DNA from: JALZUV01 sp964654855
GTDB taxonomy: Bacteria > Pseudomonadota > Alphaproteobacteria > Rickettsiales > JALZUV01
NCBI GenBank assembly: GCA_964654855.1
Contig: CAZZJS010000007.1
Coordinates: forward strand, 1-64,000
Length of the DNA stretch: 64,000 nt
Direction of reading: 5' to 3'
Shown here: piece after piece, positions 40,444 through 48,993 of the stretch
Position numbering within the stretch: the stretch's first letter is position 1
Layout: every line of letters starts with the position of its first letter
Made by a program: the position numbers and the translations under genes
Notes under the pieces: generated by a model
What the model was told of the DNA's origin: nothing
Database searches by the model: none
The model's input: the letters and a program-made list of their open reading frames with translations, nothing else

Positions 40444-40874
40444 CGTAAGGTCTTCTCCATTAGGTAATGCGTGATTCCCGCATCTTCAAATGCATCACTT
40501 ATCACATTAAATCCCGCACGGCGATAAAAAGACACTGCATGTTCCTGCGAACCTAAAATTGCACGCTGCAAATTTTCATCTTTCGCAAGTTCACCCATCA
40601 CAAATTCGAGCATCTTACCGCCCACACCTTTGCCTTGGCATTCCTCCAACACGGCCATCCGCTGGATCTTCGCATCGCCCGATTCCATAATCACACGCAT
40701 GGTTGCTACGGGCTTTTCACCTTCATAACCCAAAAAATGCCGACAAAGTTTATCTTCATCGCGCCGCTCTCGTTCTTCGGGCACACCTTGGCCCAGAATA
40801 AAAACAACCCGTCTGATTTCCAGACAGGTTGCTTTTTCTTTTTTCGAGAATGCTTCTCTAAACGTAAGACTCAT
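40440..40874 (-). CDS. GNAT family N-acetyltransferase (ElaA-like), 144 aa
   Basis: The acetyl-CoA loop QRMAVLEECQGKGVGGKMLEFV (Q/RxxGxG type) and AILGSQEHAVSFYRRAGF are typical GNAT marks. It is embedded in the oxidase operon: its ATG shares a base with the ctaD stop (TAATG), and its stop overlaps ctaB (ATGA). The substrate is unknown; its place between ctaD and ctaB is unusual, as ctaB normally follows ctaD directly. Confidence 0.82.
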   Translation of the reverse strand: MSLTFREAFSKKEKATCLEIRRVVFILGQGVPEERERRDEDKLCRHFLGYEGEKPVATMRVIMESGDAKIQRMAVLEECQGKGVGGKMLEFVMGELAKDENLQRAILGSQEHAVSFYRRAGFNVISDAFEDAGITHYLMEKTLR

Positions 40875-42451
40875 TAGCCTTTAAATTTAGGAAGTTTCTC
40901 AAATGTGTGGAACTCAGGTGGTGATGGCACTGTCCACTCAATCGTGGTTGCTCCCTCACCCCATGGATTCTTCCCTGCTGGTTTCTTCGCGGCAAATGCG
41001 CGCCAGATAACATAGAGGAAGAAGATCGCACCAAAGGCACCAATGTAAGAGCCGATCGATGAAACATAGTTCCAGCCCGCATACACATCTGGATAGTCAG
41101 GAATACGACGCGGCATACCTGCTAACCCCAAGAAATGCTGTGGGAAGAAAGTAAGGTTTGCACCGATAAATGTAATCCAAAAATGAATCTTACCTAAGCA
41201 CTCGCTGTAAAGGTAACCACTCATTTTAGGGAACCAATAATAGAATGCAGCAAAGATAGAGAATAACGCACCTAGCGACATTACATAATGGAAGTGAGCT
41301 ACCACATAATAGGTATCATGCATTGGAATATCGACTGCACCATTGGCCAGCACAATCCCCGTTACGCCACCAAGGGTAAAGAGGAAGATAAAACCAATCG
41401 CAAAATACATTGGCGTCGTAAAGCGGATTGAACCACCCCACATGGTCGCAATCCAACTAAAGATTTTAATCCCCGTCGGCACCGCAATCACCATCGTCGC
41501 TAACATATAATAAGCACGCGTATCTACATCTAAGCCTACGGTAAACATATGGTGCGCCCATACGATAAAGCCAAGGAAACCAATGATCGACATCGCGCCA
41601 ACCATCGCCGCATAACCAAAGACTTTCTTACGCGAGAAGGTTGCTACGATTTCAGAGATAATACCAAAGCCTGGCAATACCAAAATGTAAACCTCAGGGT
41701 GACCAAAGAACCAGAATAAATGCTGATAAAGAATTGGGTCACCACCACCCGCAGGATCAAAGAAGCTCGTCCCAAAGTTACGGTCAGTCAGTAACATCGT
41801 GATTGCACCACCCAATACAGGCAGTGCCAAGAGTAACAAGAATGCCGTTAGCAAAACAGACCATGCAAAGAGCGGCATTTTCATCATAGTCATACCCGGA
41901 ACGCGCATATTGAAGATCGTCACAATAAAGTTAATCGCACCGAGAATCGAAGAAATACCCGCTAAGTGGAGCGCGAAAATCGCCATATCCACCGCCATTC
42001 CCGGATGGGATTGACTCATCGCCAGAGGGGGATAAACCGTCCAACCGGTACCGGCACCCTCACCAATCAATGACGAACCAACAAGGAGAATCATTGAAGG
42101 AATCAAAAGCCAGAAACTAATATTATTCAACCGCGGGAAGGCCATATCGGGAGCGCCAATCATAATAGGCACAAACCAGTTACCAAAGCCACCAATCAGG
42201 GCTGGCATAATCAGGAAAAATACCATCAAGAAAGCGTGAGCCGTCACTACCACATTATAGAATTGATAGTCCCCGCCAAAGACTTGATCGCCCGGCATTT
42301 GCAATTCTGCACGAAGTAGGATCGAGAAAAACGCCCCTAGCAATCCTGCAAAAATTGCAAAGATAAGATACATAGTACCAATATCTTTGTGGTTAGTTGA
42401 AAATACCCAACGGCGCCAGCCAGTCGGTGTGTGATGATCGTGTCCAGACAT
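40874..42451 (-). CDS. ctaD: cytochrome c oxidase subunit I
   Basis: A 525-residue, 12-helix protein containing heme a, heme a3 and CuB. Present are HAFLMVFFLIMPAL (heme a His), the CuB His-Tyr crosslink site HPEVYILVLPGFG, WAHHMFTVGLD, and HDTYYVVAHFHYVMSLG (heme a3/a ligands). It reduces O2 in the inner membrane. It lies 18 bp behind ctaC. Heme a versus heme o use cannot be told; only ctaB, not ctaA, is in the window. Confidence 0.97.
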   Translation of the reverse strand: MSGHDHHTPTGWRRWVFSTNHKDIGTMYLIFAIFAGLLGAFFSILLRAELQMPGDQVFGGDYQFYNVVVTAHAFLMVFFLIMPALIGGFGNWFVPIMIGAPDMAFPRLNNISFWLLIPSMILLVGSSLIGEGAGTGWTVYPPLAMSQSHPGMAVDMAIFALHLAGISSILGAINFIVTIFNMRVPGMTMMKMPLFAWSVLLTAFLLLLALPVLGGAITMLLTDRNFGTSFFDPAGGGDPILYQHLFWFFGHPEVYILVLPGFGIISEIVATFSRKKVFGYAAMVGAMSIIGFLGFIVWAHHMFTVGLDVDTRAYYMLATMVIAVPTGIKIFSWIATMWGGSIRFTTPMYFAIGFIFLFTLGGVTGIVLANGAVDIPMHDTYYVVAHFHYVMSLGALFSIFAAFYYWFPKMSGYLYSECLGKIHFWITFIGANLTFFPQHFLGLAGMPRRIPDYPDVYAGWNYVSSIGSYIGAFGAIFFLYVIWRAFAAKKPAGKNPWGEGATTIEWTVPSPPEFHTFEKLPKFKG

Positions 42452-42469
42452 ATTGATATTCCCCTAGAC

Positions 42470-43288
42470 TTAATTAGCTGCAGCAGCGGCAAGCTGCTTT
42501 TTGTTAAACTCTTCTCGAACTTGCGCCAAGATTGAGCGTGTATTGAAAGGCTGGTTTGAATCAGCTACTTCTTTCGATCTAGCTGTCCATGCCGTAAATA
42601 TTTCCTTAGAAACTACATGCATTTCAATCGGCATAAAGCCATGACCTACACCACAAAGCTCTGAGCATTGGCCAAAATAAACACCCTCTTTAGTCGCCTT
42701 AAACCAAGTTTCATTCAAACGACCCGGCACCGCGTCCATCTTCACGCCAAAGGCAGGCATCGCCCAAGCGTGAATTACGTCACCACCCGTCAAATGCAAA
42801 GCGACTGTCGTATCCACTGGAATCACCAAAGGATTATCGGTTGAAAGCAAACGCACATCGCCTTCTTTCAAATCTTCATCTTTAATCATGTAGCTATCGA
42901 AAGTGAGGCCGCCATGATCTGGATATTCATGGTTCCAATACCATTGGTAACCCGTTGCTTTTAGAACCATGTCCGGCTCGACTGCTTTATCCATATAATA
43001 GTGAATACGAAGCGATGGGATAGCAATCGCCACCAAAATTAAGATCGGAATCACCGTCCAAGCAATTTCAAGTGGCGTATTATGCGTCACTTTACTTGGC
43101 GTTGGATTTTTAGACTCTCTAAAGCGCCACATAACGATGACCAACAAGGCTAATACAAAGAGCGTAATGATCGTGATAGTAATGGTTAGCCCATCATGCA
43201 GGCTATCTAACTGCTCCATTACTGGCGTCACTGGCTCCTGAAAGCCAAGCTGCCACGGTTCTACATTTGGATGTTCAGAATTCGACAT
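42470..43288 (-). CDS. ctaC: cytochrome c oxidase subunit II
   Basis: The 272-residue CuA protein has two membrane helices (about 35-57 and 78-98), the aromatic patch GYQWYWNHEYP and the CuA site GQCSELCGVGHGFMPIEM with both Cys, His and Met ligands. The ATG follows a proper GAGGAA. The protein begins MSNSEHPNVEPWQLGFQEP, the usual mature N-terminus, so the cleavable signal peptide of most bacterial homologs is missing. First gene of the oxidase operon; subunit III (ctaE) and ctaG are not nearby. Confidence 0.95.
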   Translation of the reverse strand: MSNSEHPNVEPWQLGFQEPVTPVMEQLDSLHDGLTITITIITLFVLALLVIVMWRFRESKNPTPSKVTHNTPLEIAWTVIPILILVAIAIPSLRIHYYMDKAVEPDMVLKATGYQWYWNHEYPDHGGLTFDSYMIKDEDLKEGDVRLLSTDNPLVIPVDTTVALHLTGGDVIHAWAMPAFGVKMDAVPGRLNETWFKATKEGVYFGQCSELCGVGHGFMPIEMHVVSKEIFTAWTARSKEVADSNQPFNTRSILAQVREEFNKKQLAAAAAN

Positions 43289-43395
43289 GGATTCCTCATA
43301 AATTACAAAAGATGAAACATCTAATACTCGCTTTTGGGTAGCATTTGCAAGTCTTGTCAGGTAGTTTTCTTACAAATAATTCAAAAAGATTAAAT

Positions 43396-44838
43396 ATGAC
43401 TGATATTGCGACACTCGACACTCTCTTCTTCAACAACACTGGGATGGATCAAACAAAGGTTCAGAGCTTAGTTGACGAATCTCTTCACGGAATGGACGAT
43501 GGCGAACTGTTCTTAGAGTTCCGCCAATCAGAGAATCTTCTTTTTGATGATGGTCGCCTCAAAAACGCTAGCTACACCACCGATCAGGGATTTGGTTTAC
43601 GATCCGTACTGGGCGAAACTACCGGCTACGCTTTTGCTTCTGACCTTTCTGAAGCTGCTATTAAACGTGCACAAAGTACCGTGCGCGCCATTAATAACGG
43701 CCAAGGGAATGTCGAAACAGCTATCGCACCTGCTTTTGGCACGAACCGCCAGCTTTATGCCGATATCAACCCGCTTGAAGAAATCTCTTTTGAAGAAAAA
43801 CTCAAAGCCATTGAGGCGATCGAAGCCTATGTGCGTGCGCGCGACCCTCGGGTATCGCAAGTCACCGTATCGCTCGCCGGCAATTGGCAAGCGGTGCAAA
43901 TCATGCGCGAAGGCGGACAACGCACGGGCGATATCCGCCCGCTTGTTCGCCTTAATATCAATGTCATTTGTAAAAAAGGCGACCGCATGGAAAGCGGCTC
44001 TTCTGGTGCAGGTGGCCGCGTATCCTATAGCGAATATTTGACCGAAAAGAATTGGAAAGCGCAAGCTGACGAAGCCCTACGCCAAGCGCTCGTCAATTTA
44101 GAATCTCGCCCGGCTCCTGCCGGCGAAATGCCTGTCGTACTTGGCCCCGGATGGCCAGGTGTATTGCTGCACGAAGCGGTCGGCCACGGCTTAGAAGGTG
44201 ATTTTAACCGCAAGAAAACCAGTGTCTTTTCTGAAATGATGGGTGAACGCGTTGCCTCAAAAGGCGTCACCGTCATTGATGATGGCACGTTCCAAGATCG
44301 TCGTGGCTCTATCAGCATTGATGATGAAGGCACTCCATCTGCCGAAAATATCCTTATCGAAGACGGCATTTTAAAAGGCTATATGCAAGACCGTATGAAT
44401 GCCCGTTTAATGGGCGTTACTGCTACCGGAAATGGCCGCCGCGAAGATTATGGTAGCCAGCCCATGCCACGCATGACCAACACCTTCATGCTAGCCGGAG
44501 ATAAAGACCCAGCGCAGATCATAGCCTCTGTTGATAAAGGGTTATACGCTGTTAATTTCGGCGGCGGGCAAGTCGATATCACCTCTGGAAAATTCGTATT
44601 TTCTGCCTCTGAAGCTTATATGATTGAAAATGGTAAACTCACCCACCCTGTCAAAGGTGCGACTCTCATCGGCAATGGCCCAGATGTGATGCAGAAAGTC
44701 AAAATGATCGGCAATGATCTACAAATGGATAACGGCATCGGCACTTGCGGCAAAGCCGGCCAATCCGTGCCCGTCGGCATCGGCCAGCCTACTCTATTAA
44801 TTGACCCACTTACTGTCGGCGGAACCGAAGCAACTTAA
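43396..44838 (+). CDS. tldD: metalloprotease subunit TldD
   Basis: Started at ATG 43396 (MTDIATLDTLFF), the protein has 480 residues. The catalytic zinc motif HEAVGHGLEGDFNRK (His259-Glu260, His264) and GSGRREDYGSQPMPRMTN-like conserved end region are those of TldD, which with TldE degrades unfolded peptides in the cytosol. Divergent from ctaC and convergent with msrA (2 bp between stops). TldE/PmbA is not in the window. Confidence 0.93.
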   Translation: MTDIATLDTLFFNNTGMDQTKVQSLVDESLHGMDDGELFLEFRQSENLLFDDGRLKNASYTTDQGFGLRSVLGETTGYAFASDLSEAAIKRAQSTVRAINNGQGNVETAIAPAFGTNRQLYADINPLEEISFEEKLKAIEAIEAYVRARDPRVSQVTVSLAGNWQAVQIMREGGQRTGDIRPLVRLNINVICKKGDRMESGSSGAGGRVSYSEYLTEKNWKAQADEALRQALVNLESRPAPAGEMPVVLGPGWPGVLLHEAVGHGLEGDFNRKKTSVFSEMMGERVASKGVTVIDDGTFQDRRGSISIDDEGTPSAENILIEDGILKGYMQDRMNARLMGVTATGNGRREDYGSQPMPRMTNTFMLAGDKDPAQIIASVDKGLYAVNFGGGQVDITSGKFVFSASEAYMIENGKLTHPVKGATLIGNGPDVMQKVKMIGNDLQMDNGIGTCGKAGQSVPVGIGQPTLLIDPLTVGGTEAT

Positions 44839-44840
44839 AT

Positions 44841-45398
44841 CTAACGACCCGAACCGACCTTATACATTTTATAGCGCAGTGGGTTTTTCTTGTAATAATC
44901 CTGATGGTATTCTTCAGCAGGGTAGAAAGTAGCAGCAGGTTCAATCACAGTGGCTACTTTTTTATCTGACGTTGCTTCAATCGAAGCAATCGCGGCCTCT
45001 GCGGCTTTCTTTTCTGCCTGATTGGCATAATAAATAGCGGTTGTATATTGCGGGCCTTTATCGACAAATTGTCCTTCTGCATCGAACGGATCAATCGTTT
45101 TGAAGAATATCTCTAACAGCCTCTCATAGCTTATCTCTGAAGGATTATAATGAATCGCCACCGCTTCACGATGGCCGCTTCGGCCTGTGCCAATATGCTG
45201 ATAAGTGGCGGTTTCTTTCTCGCCACCTGTATAGCCAACGATCGTTTCCAATACACCTTCTTCACTCTCATAAGGTGGCTCTAAGCACCAAAAACATCCA
45301 CCTGCTAAAATAGCCAATGCTTCTTCCTTCGGTTTCATTTCATCTGCCATTGCATGGCCTCCCATGAGTAATGATAGGATCACTAATAAATATTTCAT
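44841..45398 (-). CDS. msrA: periplasmic peptide methionine-S-sulfoxide reductase MsrA
   Basis: A 185-residue MsrA with a signal peptide (MKYLLVILSLLMGGHAMA), so it acts in the periplasm. The active-site motif GCFWC has Cys35 and Cys38 and is followed by LEPPYESEEGV; GYTGG and EEYHQDYYKKNP are also present. It repairs Met-S-sulfoxide in envelope proteins. Its neighbour on the other side is an oxidoreductase-like gene. Confidence 0.93.
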   Translation of the reverse strand: MKYLLVILSLLMGGHAMADEMKPKEEALAILAGGCFWCLEPPYESEEGVLETIVGYTGGEKETATYQHIGTGRSGHREAVAIHYNPSEISYERLLEIFFKTIDPFDAEGQFVDKGPQYTTAIYYANQAEKKAAEAAIASIEATSDKKVATVIEPAATFYPAEEYHQDYYKKNPLRYKMYKVGSGR

Positions 45399-45526
45399 CT
45401 CAACACCTCTAGCAGATACTTCGCTCTTTCATAAAGTTTCATTACAAAAACTGTGGATTTCGCAAAACCCTCGCTTGTCAGCCAACTTACATAGCCTATA
45501 GTAAGTAAAAAAACAGGGACACGATA

Positions 45527-46477
45527 ATGGCAAATAAATTAATCACTGTAATTGGAGGCACCGGTTTTCTAGGTCAGTCCATCGTTAACAGCTTGCTTAA
45601 TCAAAATTACGATGTTCAGGTACTAGCTCGCCACGCACGTGATTGTAAGGACCTGTTCCCAGCGAAAGCAAATGGCAACCGCCTACTGCTTCGCAATGCA
45701 GATATTGCCCAACCTAAAACCCTACATGATGCGTTTGAAGGCTCATGGGCAGTTATCAACCTTGTTGGTATTCTTTATGAAAAAGGCCGCCAACGCTTTT
45801 CGGCACTTCATACGCAATGCCCAGAACGTTTAGCAAAAATGGCGAAAGAAGCAGGATGCTCTCGCTTTATTCATCTATCTGCCTTAGGCGCTCACAAAGC
45901 GAAAGGCTCACGCTATGCGAACAGCAAAGCTACAGGTGAAACAGCCATCCTCTCTGCCTTCCCAGATGCTACGATTCTAAGCCCAAGCGTGATTTTTGGC
46001 CCAAATGATAATTTTATCAACCAATTTAGCCAAATGGCTAACTTCTCTCCTGTATTGCCACTCATTGGCGGCGGCAAAACTAAATTCCAACCTGTCTATG
46101 TTGGCGATGTAGCATCGGCGGTCTTGCGCTGCCTTGAGAATCCTTCAACCAAAGGAAAAAGTTATGAGTTAGGCGGCCCTAAAACCTATAGCTTTAATAA
46201 AATTCTCAAAAAGATCCTTAAAATCACAAACCGTAAACGATTGCTTATTTCAGTTCCATTTGGATTGGCAAAATTCCTCGCTTTTTTTGCAGAATTTGTA
46301 CCGGTTCCACCTCTCACGCGTGACCAAGTACAGCTGCTAAAACATGATAATATCACCCGCAAAAACGGATTTAAGAAGCTAGGTATCACGCCTAAACCGA
46401 TGGAATTGATTATTCCCGACTACATCGCGCTTAAGCCAGAAACATCCTATATTGAAATGGATAGAATCGCCGCGTGA
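45527..46477 (+). CDS. NAD(P)-binding NDUFA9-like epimerase/dehydratase family protein
   Basis: A 316-residue extended SDR with the nucleotide loop GGTGFLGQSIV (residues 10-20) and, in the middle, LSALGAHKAKGSRYANSKATGE (Tyr-x-x-x-Lys). The family is that of mitochondrial complex I subunit NDUFA9 and its bacterial relatives, which bind NADPH and may act in quinone or complex I biology. It ends in a GTGA overlap with the GST gene, so the two are coupled. Confidence 0.82.
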   Translation: MANKLITVIGGTGFLGQSIVNSLLNQNYDVQVLARHARDCKDLFPAKANGNRLLLRNADIAQPKTLHDAFEGSWAVINLVGILYEKGRQRFSALHTQCPERLAKMAKEAGCSRFIHLSALGAHKAKGSRYANSKATGETAILSAFPDATILSPSVIFGPNDNFINQFSQMANFSPVLPLIGGGKTKFQPVYVGDVASAVLRCLENPSTKGKSYELGGPKTYSFNKILKKILKITNRKRLLISVPFGLAKFLAFFAEFVPVPPLTRDQVQLLKHDNITRKNGFKKLGITPKPMELIIPDYIALKPETSYIEMDRIAA

Positions 46478-47154
46478 CCCTCAGCCTCACTCATTCCCCA
46501 TTACACCCGCATTGCCGCAAAACACGCATCTTGCTGGGTGAACGGCATTTGAATTTTGTGCTGCAAGAAGAACCATTCTGGGAGCAGAATGAAGATTTCC
46601 TATCGCTCAACCCTGCCGGCGAACTACCCGTGCTACAGGATGAGGAAGGATTCATTATTGCTGGCCATTACGCCATTAGCGAATATTTAGAGGAACGTGC
46701 AGCCGCTGGTGGGGGCATTAGCTTTCTCGGCAAAACATTACAAACCCGCTGCGAAACGCGCCGCTTGGTTGATTGGTTTGATAATAAATTCTTCTGCGAA
46801 GTCACTCAAATTCTCGTTTATGAAAAATATTTCCGAAAGTTAGAGGGAAATGGCTGGCCTGATACAAAAGCCGTTCGCAATGCCACCAAAAACATTCATT
46901 ACCATTTAGATATGATTGAGGCGCTCACAGCCGAACAACCTTGGCTCAATGGTGAACACTCCACCATGGCTGATTTCTCGGCTGCAGCTCAAATTTCTGT
47001 GATTGATTACTTTGACGATGTGCCTTGGAGCAAACACCCTAAAGCCAAAGATTGGTATCGTTTGGTTAAATCGCGGCCCTCTATGCGTCCTATCTTAAAA
47101 GAACGCGTACGTGGCGTCATGCCACCTAACCATTACGATAATCCAGATTTTTAA
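46474..47154 (+). CDS. glutathione S-transferase family protein, FzlA candidate
   Basis: A 226-residue GST fold: thioredoxin-like N-terminal domain (LNPAGELPVLQDEEGFIIAGHYAISEYLEE) and helical C-terminal domain (PWLNGEHSTMADFSAAAQISVIDYF). The GTG start overlaps the epimerase stop. Length and the pattern SPLHPHCRKTRILLGERHL resemble FzlA, the alphaproteobacterial FtsZ-binding protein that regulates septal constriction, and fzlA often lies near an NDUFA9-like gene. A plain glutathione transferase remains possible. Confidence 0.65.
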   Translation: MTLSLTHSPLHPHCRKTRILLGERHLNFVLQEEPFWEQNEDFLSLNPAGELPVLQDEEGFIIAGHYAISEYLEERAAAGGGISFLGKTLQTRCETRRLVDWFDNKFFCEVTQILVYEKYFRKLEGNGWPDTKAVRNATKNIHYHLDMIEALTAEQPWLNGEHSTMADFSAAAQISVIDYFDDVPWSKHPKAKDWYRLVKSRPSMRPILKERVRGVMPPNHYDNPDF

Positions 47155-47483
47155 GCGAGAATATCGACTAACTGCCCCGTCGTCTCATCGGCTTTTTCAA
47201 GCACTCTGAGTGAGGCATCGAACTGGTAAGACGCAAATTGCTGTGTTACGATTTCTTGTTCTAAATTTACAGGAGAGTTTGTTTGCGTAATCTTGGTGCT
47301 TACACCACCTTCAACTTGGCTAATGCTTTCTGCGCGACGCGCAACAAAAGGTCTACCATTTTCCTGAGGGCCACTAACTTGGCTACTTGATCGAGCATTG
47401 GCAACGTTATTGGCGCTGACTTCCAGCGTCCTTGACGCATTTTGTAGCGCCGTTGTGGTGGTATTTACTACGTTACTAACCAT
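47151..47483 (-). CDS. short flagellar rod-like protein
   Basis: The 110-residue protein has the conserved N-terminal helix ALQNASRTLEVSANNVANARS and C-terminal helix VNLEQEIVTQQFASYQFDASLRVLEK of the FlgB/FlgC/FlgG family of rod and hook proteins, but almost nothing between. Proximal rod proteins are usually 130-140 residues or longer. It may be a minor rod component or a flagellar structural relative. It converges on the GST gene with 4 bp of stop-codon overlap and has no other flagellar neighbour. Confidence 0.72.
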   Translation of the reverse strand: MVSNVVNTTTTALQNASRTLEVSANNVANARSSSQVSGPQENGRPFVARRAESISQVEGGVSTKITQTNSPVNLEQEIVTQQFASYQFDASLRVLEKADETTGQLVDILA

Positions 47484-47555
47484 TGTCTCAGATATATTAC
47501 TCCTAACCTATACCTTAACAACTAAAAGTTAACATAATATTAATTTCACAGTCCA

Positions 47556-48122
47556 TTAGAGCATCATTTGTGTTTTCGCATCTACATCGCTTAAAACAGG
47601 ATAATTTTGTCGCGCATTGAATAATTGATAATGCCACCATTCATTGCGGTAAAAGTCCCATCCTGCCGTCGTCATAATACCCATCAGCAAATGACGATTG
47701 CGCTGTGCTTGCGCTGAAATTTCTTGATTTCCATGATGTGATTGCGGGGTAAAAGCATCAAAACTCGTGCCGAAATCCAACTCTCCCCCCGTTTTGGAAT
47801 CCACCAATGCTAAATCCACCGCTGCTCCCATTGAATGTGGCGAACCTCGGTTTGGATCAGCCAAAAAATTCGGATCAGGCGTATGTTCCCAAAATATCCA
47901 TTGCGCCTCACTTGGACGAAATGCGTCGAATATCCGGAAATGATAGCCCAGCGTTTTGGCGTAATCGCAAGCCAGTTTCAACGCCGCGGCCGCATCTGCA
48001 TTTAAAAAGCATTTTGCATCCGCGCGGTAAACGGGTTTGCTTGTGAAATTATCCACTGTGGCATAGGCCAACGCAATTTCCACTCCGTATTCTTCTTTTT
48101 TAATTTCAAGCAGCTGTGACAT
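47556..48122 (-). CDS. ddpX: D-alanyl-D-alanine dipeptidase (VanX/DdpX family)
   Basis: A 188-residue zinc peptidase. Zinc ligands and catalytic residues are SPHSMGAAVDLALV (His and Asp) and EWWHYQ (Glu and His), and FDAFRPSEAQ is typical. Without a signal peptide it is likely cytosolic and cleaves D-Ala-D-Ala, in turnover of cell wall dipeptides rather than vancomycin resistance (no vanHA nearby). Its promoter region (48123-48220) overlaps a candidate small RNA on the other strand. Confidence 0.88.
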   Translation of the reverse strand: MSQLLEIKKEEYGVEIALAYATVDNFTSKPVYRADAKCFLNADAAAALKLACDYAKTLGYHFRIFDAFRPSEAQWIFWEHTPDPNFLADPNRGSPHSMGAAVDLALVDSKTGGELDFGTSFDAFTPQSHHGNQEISAQAQRNRHLLMGIMTTAGWDFYRNEWWHYQLFNARQNYPVLSDVDAKTQMML

Positions 48123-48176
48123 AATTACTGTGTTTTGCTAACCTTTTGTTAAGACTCTTCAGGTTATAGTGCCCTC

Positions 48177-48254
48177 AGTTAATTGCTTTAACAAGCATTG
48201 ACCAGATTACCCTCCATTTATTGGGCGTTCCCTTGCGGGACGCCCTCTTTTTTT
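48177..48254 (+). ncRNA. candidate small RNA with anti-Shine-Dalgarno motif
   Basis: On the plus strand a TATAGT -10 box (48165-48170; -35 weak) is followed by a TGCTT/AAGCA stem (48184-48197), the single-stranded motif ACCCTCC (48209-48215), which is complementary to Shine-Dalgarno sequences, and a strong terminator (48223-48254). No plus-strand gene upstream needs this terminator. The design resembles alphaproteobacterial trans-acting sRNAs that expose CUCC loops. The 3' end is antisense to the last codons of olsA. Transcription is inferred. Confidence 0.35.
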
Positions 48255-48991
48255 AGGCAATCATGCACTAGCTGATGGGAATGAGCCGCCAGCGCTTTGC
48301 GACCTTCAAACTTTTCAATATGGGTGAGATCATGGCATATCACTGTCGCTTGAATGGCGGGCTGCTTGAGAAAATCAAATAAATGCGGCGCAAATTCATC
48401 ATCGCCAATCCAAGCCACTTTGCGCATCGCTTGCGGCGATAAGGGTGAACCATCGCGATTCGTATAAATCACTGTTACTGGCTGCACAGCCAGCCCCTGC
48501 TCCGCCAAACTGAAATAAGAAGAACGAAACGTGAGCACTTGTGTGCCATCATTCGTCGTCCCTTCAGGAAAGAGGCTAATCATCCAGCCCTTATCCATGG
48601 CTTTTTGCAGTTCAGCCATATTTTCTACCGTTTTACGGGGATTGCGGTTGATAAATACGCAATCTGCTAATCGACAGAGAAAACCAACGACTGGCCATCC
48701 ACTAATTTCTGATTTGGGAGTAAAATGTAGCGGCGCCAAACTTCCCAATACCGGAATATCCACGTAGCTACAGTGATTACTGACCACTAAAAGCGGCCGT
48801 TCTTTAGCGAACTTCCCTTGGAGCTTAACGCGTACCCCCCAACTACGTGCAGCACATTGATAATAAACCCCAATCAATCCCATTTTCAGGGCATTTAAGC
48901 CTATTAAATCTAGTAAAATAATAAAAGGCAGAAAGAATAGCGTTATTAATAGATAGGCCGCAAGCCGAAGAATCAGACGTAGTTTATACAT
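48218..48991 (-). CDS. olsA: acyltransferase OlsA / 1-acyl-glycerol-3-phosphate acyltransferase family
   Basis: The 257-residue membrane enzyme has N-terminal hydrophobic helices and the PlsC motifs: NHCSYVDIP (NHx4D), INRNPRK and FPEGTTNDG. It directly follows the ornithine N-acyltransferase (OlsB) gene, as in rhizobial olsB-olsA, so it most likely adds the second acyl chain to lyso-ornithine lipid. A phosphatidic-acid role (PlsC) is the alternative. An ATG at 48991 is preferred over the GTG three bases upstream. Confidence 0.72.
   Translation of the reverse strand: MYKLRLILRLAAYLLITLFFLPFIILLDLIGLNALKMGLIGVYYQCAARSWGVRVKLQGKFAKERPLLVVSNHCSYVDIPVLGSLAPLHFTPKSEISGWPVVGFLCRLADCVFINRNPRKTVENMAELQKAMDKGWMISLFPEGTTNDGTQVLTFRSSYFSLAEQGLAVQPVTVIYTNRDGSPLSPQAMRKVAWIGDDEFAPHLFDFLKQPAIQATVICHDLTHIEKFEGRKALAAHSHQLVHDCLKKEGVPQGNAQ
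48223..48254 (+). terminator. strong plus-strand terminator inside the end of olsA
   Basis: GGGCGT-CCC pairs with GGG-ACGCCC (one bulged T, loop TTGC), followed by CTTTTTTT. It is oriented for plus-strand transcription, but the nearest plus-strand protein gene ends more than 1 kb upstream. Confidence 0.75.
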
Positions 48992-48993
48992 CA

